From positions 32,887,843-32,951,842 of the forward strand of contig OZ026838.1 in the NCBI GenBank assembly GCA_964023205.1: a stretch of DNA of 64,000 bases. Direction: 5' to 3'. A model generated the notes under the pieces. It did no database searches. It saw only the letters and a program-made list of their open reading frames with translations, and was not told the DNA's origin. The translations under genes were made by a program, and so were the position numbers. This DNA is from Lutraria lutraria (Eukaryota > Mollusca > Bivalvia > Venerida > Mactridae). The first letter of the stretch is position 1. Every line of letters begins with the position of its first letter. This document shows positions 59,906 through 64,000 of this stretch, piece after piece.

Positions 59906-60388
59906 AAAAACAAGTTCACGAGCAAATGTAAAAATCTTAGTCAGCCATTTGCTATAAAGTCAAATGACGCGATGCAGTTGACTGGACAAAAGCATTTCAG
60001 TCGACCAATGAGCGCTCACGTTACATTGAGATCAGAATGTCAGGTTTAAAGTTCGGATCATGACCGTAACTGACAGTTTTCAACTATAGCTCGGATTTTC
60101 GGTCTACCCCCCCCCCACACCAAATTTCTCCTTGAATTTACGAGATTCGCAAAAATGGTCTCTATAAATAGATATAATAAATATACATAAATATAAATTG
60201 ATAGCACATGTCTGAGTAATAAAGATATGGTAAAATCATCATTCATTGGTAGTAGTCATTATAGAATTCATGTTCATTATATTATTTTGAACAGATACAT
60301 ATATACAATGTAACACATTAATCACATCATGATTAAATATCAACAACTAGGACAAGTACTGTATTATATTAATGATATTGATACTTAC

Positions 60389-60505
60389 TTGAGCTTTATC
60401 TTCATCCTCAATTTTAGTAGGGTCAGGTAAATTAATCATAGGTGGTTGTTTTATATTTAATTTTCCTTTCTTCAGGCATCTCGACATTATAACATTATCC
60501 GACAT
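60389..60505 (-). CDS. possible first coding exon, 39 codons
   Basis: MSDNVIMSRCLKKGKLNIKQ...PDPTKIEDEDKAQ runs from an ATG at 60505 to a perfect donor (GTAAGT) in phase 0. Basic then acidic, no domain. It lies upstream, on the same strand, of the zinc-finger exon at 59905 and may be its first exon. Coding status is uncertain. Confidence 0.35.
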
Positions 60506-60624
60506 GCATGCCAATTAAACAAATATCAATTCACTAATCCGATAAGCAATAACTACAACATTTTCTAATCTAATCATTACATTTTATCCAGGACTTAAAT
60601 ACATACATAATATTATATATATAT

Positions 60625-61060
60625 ACTACAATGTCCTTGAACATAGATGAAGTCAGTCTCTTTTGCCTCAGTTTATGCCATTCTGGACAGTCCCGATTGT
60701 TTTCTAGTCAGCTGCTCAATTTCCACTGATTGTTCTTGGGTGACACTAATTCCTTTCATGAATAGATGTTCATTTTCATTCAACACAACTTGATATTTGC
60801 ACATTAAATCATGTGTCGGCAATGATAGTGTCGGAAATTCAGCTCCATCTTTTATACATATGATTGTTCCTTCTGACTTTGGCTCAGGCAATTGATGAGC
60901 CAGACTACTTCAAATAAAAATACTACCAAATGCAGTTATGTGTCCATAGTTTCGAAATCATTAGACAGAACTTGAAGAAGTTGAATGTTTTTGTCAATCG
61001 AAGGTAGAGTTTGTTGAAGGCTGGTCATGAACTCAATGTCTGGAAATTGTGTGTTCACAG
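60625..61060 (-). pseudogene. second YqaJ-type gene fragment (N-terminal half, frameshifted)
   Basis: Reading FPDIEFMTSLQQTLPSIDKN...NDFETMDT stop; then EFPTLSLPTHDLM, ISVTQEQSVEIEQLTRKQS, and after a frameshift CPEWHKLRQKRLTSSMFKDIV. The EQ...IE..TR.QS..W..LR..R.T.S.F string is the hallmark of the start of YqaJ domains in animal transposon proteins. The catalytic half is missing. Immediately upstream on the same strand lies an element C-type C-terminus (61085-61730). Confidence 0.72.
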
Positions 61061-61084
61061 GATTGTAGTGATACTACAAACACA

Positions 61085-61730
61085 TTGTTCTGACTGATTT
61101 TGGTTTCATTCACTATTTGTCACTATGCCGGGGTACCATATGTCATAATATGCCACCACAACATACCAGTAGTCATTTTCATTTGCTTCATGATTACAGT
61201 GTTTTCCTTCCTTCTAAACATCCGAATAACTGATTTTGATTTGTGTGTGTCACTTTTATTTTTGCTTGCCCTTTTGTTGTCTGCTTTTCTTTTTTACTGG
61301 CTTTTTTTTTTTTTTATTGATCATTTCACTCATAGCCATATGATATGATAGTGTTAATGTCTTTTAAAACTTCCTTGTCTTGCTCTCTGTGGTTCTTCCT
61401 TAGATATTTACCACCTTGTCAAGCAGTTTTTAAGAGGGAACATCAGTCATGTTCAGGCATCTCCTTCAGCCATTCGATCATTTCAGACCTATTCTTTTTG
61501 ATAAGCTGAACTGAAGAATGATGATGTAGGGTTGCCCTAGGCCTTCGTCGCTGACTACTATCGAGATCACCAAAATGATGCTCACAACATAGGTAGGTAA
61601 GATGAGCTGGTTCTCTTCAAAGCAAGTTCTGTTGGAGCTTTACTGTATATACCATCACTCATGAAATCAACAAGTTGTTTTTCTATAGTACTGCTATCTT
61701 GACAGGGTTAAACAATAACTCTCAGTTTCG
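61085..61730 (-). pseudogene. C-terminal half of an element C-type transposase (copy F1)
   Basis: Reading EKQLVDFMSDGIYSKAPTELAL, after a shift LCCEHHFGDLDSSQRRRP with HHHSSVQLIKKNRSEMIEWL (61650-61460), then near 61160 DYWYVVVAYYDIWYPGIV. Element C gives KKQLVDFLPDG, LACEHHFGDLDSSQKRRP, HHHSSVQLLKRNRKPIMNWL, YAAVAYQDTWYPGFV in the same order. The level of match in the CEHHFGD block is high. Frameshifts and stops show it is dead. Confidence 0.82.
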
Positions 61731-61815
61731 CTGACAACAGTTACTGTTAGTTTATTTGAAAGTATTTTGTAAAATGGCACTTCTGAAATTTCAAATGTAT
61801 TCTTTTTTGTATGAC

Positions 61816-62080
61816 CTATGTCTGTGACGGATTCCTGTTACCCGCAAGACTCTTGAACCCATTGTTACATGACTCACTGACATTGTTTCTGCGATGCTGA
61901 TTGTTCAAGGTTACATCATAGACATTCCAGGTTGGACTGTCAAACCTAGGTGGTGACAGGCGGTGTCTTGAACATTACACCTGTCCTACCTAACACTGAC
62001 CAATAACATCCTGACACATAATTGGAATAAAAATACTCCACAAAGTCCACTAAGGTGATCAGGAACATCTTCCGTCAGAA
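61816..62080 (-). pseudogene. Mutator-like (MULE) transposase C-terminal fragment
   Basis: Reading VEYFYSNYVSGCYW, VMFKTPPVTT stop, then FDSPTWNVYDVTLNNQHRRNNVSESCNNGFKSLAGNRNPSQT to TAG 61816-61818. The order YF...Y(V/I)..., PP, WNVY..TL...RTNN..E..N..F..L.G..HPS is the C-terminus of animal FLYWCH-type MULE transposases. No FLYWCH finger or DDE core is nearby; the only FLYWCH ORF is at 36199. Confidence 0.65.
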
Positions 62081-62519
62081 CATTTGTTTTCACCAATCGA
62101 AATTTGAACCTATTCATGTCAGTTAATCCCATCAATACATTACTAGTATTGTATTCCATGACATATATCTATGGTTTCCCTTTTGAATTTTTTATTGCAC
62201 CCTGTAATAAAAAATTATGACCATCTGTTGTCGATGCACCATAAAACAACATTTAACCATCCTCTATGTCTCTCAATGACATTTCAAGCCAATGTTTCTA
62301 TCCTCACTACTACAAATTCATTACCAGCAGGAACAGTCCATGAGCGATTTATAGATAAAGCTCTTTCCTGATATCTGTTTGAAGAAACAGGACCCTATTC
62401 TGAAATTCTATATAAGTTCTAGATTCTTGGTAATATAAACAAAATTAGTAAAAACATAAACATTTGAATATAAATGCAACAATTACAAGTACACATGATA
62501 GAGTAATAGAATATGTGCT

Positions 62520-62885
62520 TATCAGCATTTGGCATTTGAAATGCCTTCACCGCTTTCTCTTCCTTGTCTGGATTGACTGGGGATATGCATTCTTGTCAGG
62601 TCATCACTGGATAACCTTGAAACAGGGGAATTTGAGCAATAGGAGGTCTCAGAATTCCTAGATCTATCAGAGTGCAATGGACTCTTTGAAAGAAACCTTC
62701 AGTGATTGTTAGGAGATCTTGGACTAGAATGACTTCTATAACATGAAAAAGGACATAGGTCACAAGAATATCTTGACTTTGACCTGCTCCTTGAGCGATC
62801 CCTTGGTACTAAGTCTCTTGAATCAGACCAACTTCTCCTAGATCTCCTGTCTTCACCAGAGCGTCTCCTTTTACATTTTTCAAGG
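62520..62885 (-). pseudogene. Arg/Ser-rich ORF with CxxC
   Basis: Reading KRRRSGEDRRSRRSWSDSRD, RDRSRSRSKSRYSCDLCPFSC, RSHSSPRSPNNH, TGA (62699-62701), then SKSPLHSDRSRNSETSYCSN and LSSDDLTRMHIP. The RS dipeptides resemble SR-protein tails; CDLCPFSC could be half a zinc finger. If the TGA is the true end the ORF is short and possibly real; the open frame beyond suggests a nonsense change. Confidence 0.4.
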
Positions 62886-63199
62886 GATTGAATTGAAACT
62901 TAAACTATATTAACAATATGACATGTAGATGTGCAAAACACAATTTTCTTGTCCAGTAATCTGTTCATTCCAGAGTTATGTGCCCTTGAAATTGTACGAC
63001 ATAAAACGAGCAAATATAATCTGAGATGCAAACTTAGTATCTGTGGCTGTCATTGGTTCGGTTAAAATTTTGAATGTCTTAGAGCAAGACCAATTATTAT
63101 TTCTATATGTACACGCTTGCTAGATATCTTTCTGTCCCACAAAACAGTTTCATTTGACATGCATTTTTTTTCTTGAAGAAGATCTGAATGTTTATAATT

Positions 63200-63606
63200 A
63201 CGGACATTATGTGGAAAAAAAATGCATTAATGTCTGGTACATTCAAACCTTCGTCTGCCATAATGCTGTCATTTCATTCACACATTTTGACGAGAGTACT
63301 CCTTTCAACAATTTGTCTGTCACTTGTTGATCCCCCATATACATCTGACACATATGATACAAGACCTCCGGGTGTGGCACCTACCAATACCTTAACAAGA
63401 GAAAAAACTCCAGTATAGAAATGTATACCTGTGGGATCTTTCTCAAAGTTATATACACTAAATGCAGGTGTCCTTGGAGTTTGTACCTTTGCATCAGTAG
63501 TTCTTTTTTCATTTGTAGTGTTGTCACTGTCATTGCTCACTTCATTTTCATTTGTCTCCTTGGGAATTACCTCCTCACAGGCTCCCACATTACTAAGGAT
63601 TGTCAT
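63200..63606 (-). pseudogene. DDE_Tnp_4-type transposase fragment
   Basis: Reading a polar linker, then SLVKVLVGATPGGLVSYVSDVYGGSTSDRQIVERSTLVKMCE, TGA, NDSIMADEGLNVPDINAFF. The KVLVG..P.G..S.(V/I)S..YGG..SD..I.E.S.L ... D.(I/V)MAD.G(F/L)...D string is the middle of DDE_4 transposases of the ISL2EU/THAP-linked type, with a catalytic Asp in MAD. The TGA breaks it. First Asp and Glu motifs are not seen in the window. Confidence 0.75.
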
Positions 63607-63714
63607 ACTGAAGTATCTTTATCACCATATATTTGGGGTCAGCTGGGAATGTACTAAGGTTTGTAATGAAAAATTACAAAAAAACGTCTTGCCAGAAACC
63701 GCAAGGCTTAAAGC

Positions 63715-63845
63715 TTAGATATTTTGGCCCTTGGGTAAAATTGGCCCTGCATCTGGGTCACTTGATTTTACATAGGCTCATGATGTTTTTTCTCAGGGTC
63801 TTTTTCTAGTGAGTGATACAGGGCCATCATGGCGGTCTTGTTTTA
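63715..63845 (+). repeat. 3' end of a molluscan GTGAGTGATACAGGGCC repeat
   Basis: TTTTGGCCCTTGGGTAAAATTGGCCC, then CTAGTGAGTGATACAGGGCCATCATGGCGGTCTTG. This end matches the closing GTGAGCGATATAGGGCCATCTTGGCCCTCTTG of the array at 53615. Confidence 0.7.
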
Positions 63846-64000
63846 TAGTGACTGGCAGGTGATAAAGAACATGAACCTCTGCTTGACTGATGACTAGTTG
63901 AAACTCGAGGGACACAGTTGGAGGTTCATCAGAATTTCCCTCATAATGTCATCTCCTGTTTAAGACTTCCTATCTTCTGCAAAGATGACAATACTTGAAG

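Noticed and set aside
1..64000. CRISPR arrays, rRNA genes, bacterial operons
   Set aside because: None seen: repeats are SINE, satellite or inverted-repeat types, and genes have GT/AG introns, which fits a eukaryotic genome.

Overview
The window is eukaryotic, intron-bearing, AT-rich DNA, most likely from a bivalve mollusc or a close lophotrochozoan. The reasons are animal-type split genes (a secreted lipase, a neuronal-calcium-sensor-like EF-hand protein), tRNA-derived SINE tails of the kind common in molluscs (conserved tail words GTACTGGTT, GTTAGGTGAACTG, GTTGAAAA.GG..TAAAC), a ~145 bp tandem repeat family that opens and closes with a GTGAGC word, and a very dense load of cut-and-paste DNA transposons. 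The species cannot be read from the sequence.

Left part (1-29 kb) is the host-gene part. It holds a candidate two-exon gene for a 36-residue membrane protein (3765-5372, minus), a six-exon short-lid lipase (10364-14212, plus; the exon chain is phase-consistent and gives 335 aa with a full catalytic triad), a two-exon EF-hand calcium sensor (15418-17246, minus; 202 aa), and a one-exon single-pass membrane protein with a KCNE-like membrane segment (20541-21281, minus). Between them lie long gene-free stretches with SINE remnants, a degenerate satellite, two MITE-like elements and a long hairpin.

Middle part (29-52 kb) is a nested transposon stack. An 8.4 kb PIF/Harbinger element (29677-38060; transposase on plus, Myb/SANT protein on minus) sits with a 3 bp CAG duplication inside the coding sequence of a SWIM-YqaJ-PHD gene (minus). 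The gene's C-terminal PHD finger is stranded 8.4 kb away and also carries a TGA in place of the usual Trp. Inside the Harbinger element is a second element (35324-37165) whose ~130 bp inverted repeats each hold five copies of a 16-mer and which encodes a FLYWCH finger. To the right, a transposase-like gene (called gene E here, minus, 41.3-51.5 kb) is interrupted twice: by a piggyBac element (47397-50878, TTAA) in an intron, and by a mariner-type TA-flanked element (41495-46508) in an exon. That element itself carries element C (42282-46300, 8 bp duplication CTTGAGAG, 67 bp inverted repeats), which encodes an unclassified transposase distantly related to gene E.

Right part (53-64 kb) holds the ~145 bp repeat array and then a graveyard of decayed transposon coding fragments, all on the minus strand: Tigger/pogo DDE_1, RecQ-like helicase, a CHH-motif transposase-like fragment, two more relatives of element C, a tyrosine-recombinase core-binding fragment, a zinc-finger exon, a second YqaJ fragment, a MULE C-terminus, an RS-rich ORF and a DDE_4 transposase. 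In two places a transposase of the gene E/element C type lies directly upstream of a YqaJ nuclease on the same strand, which hints at a two-gene mobile element.
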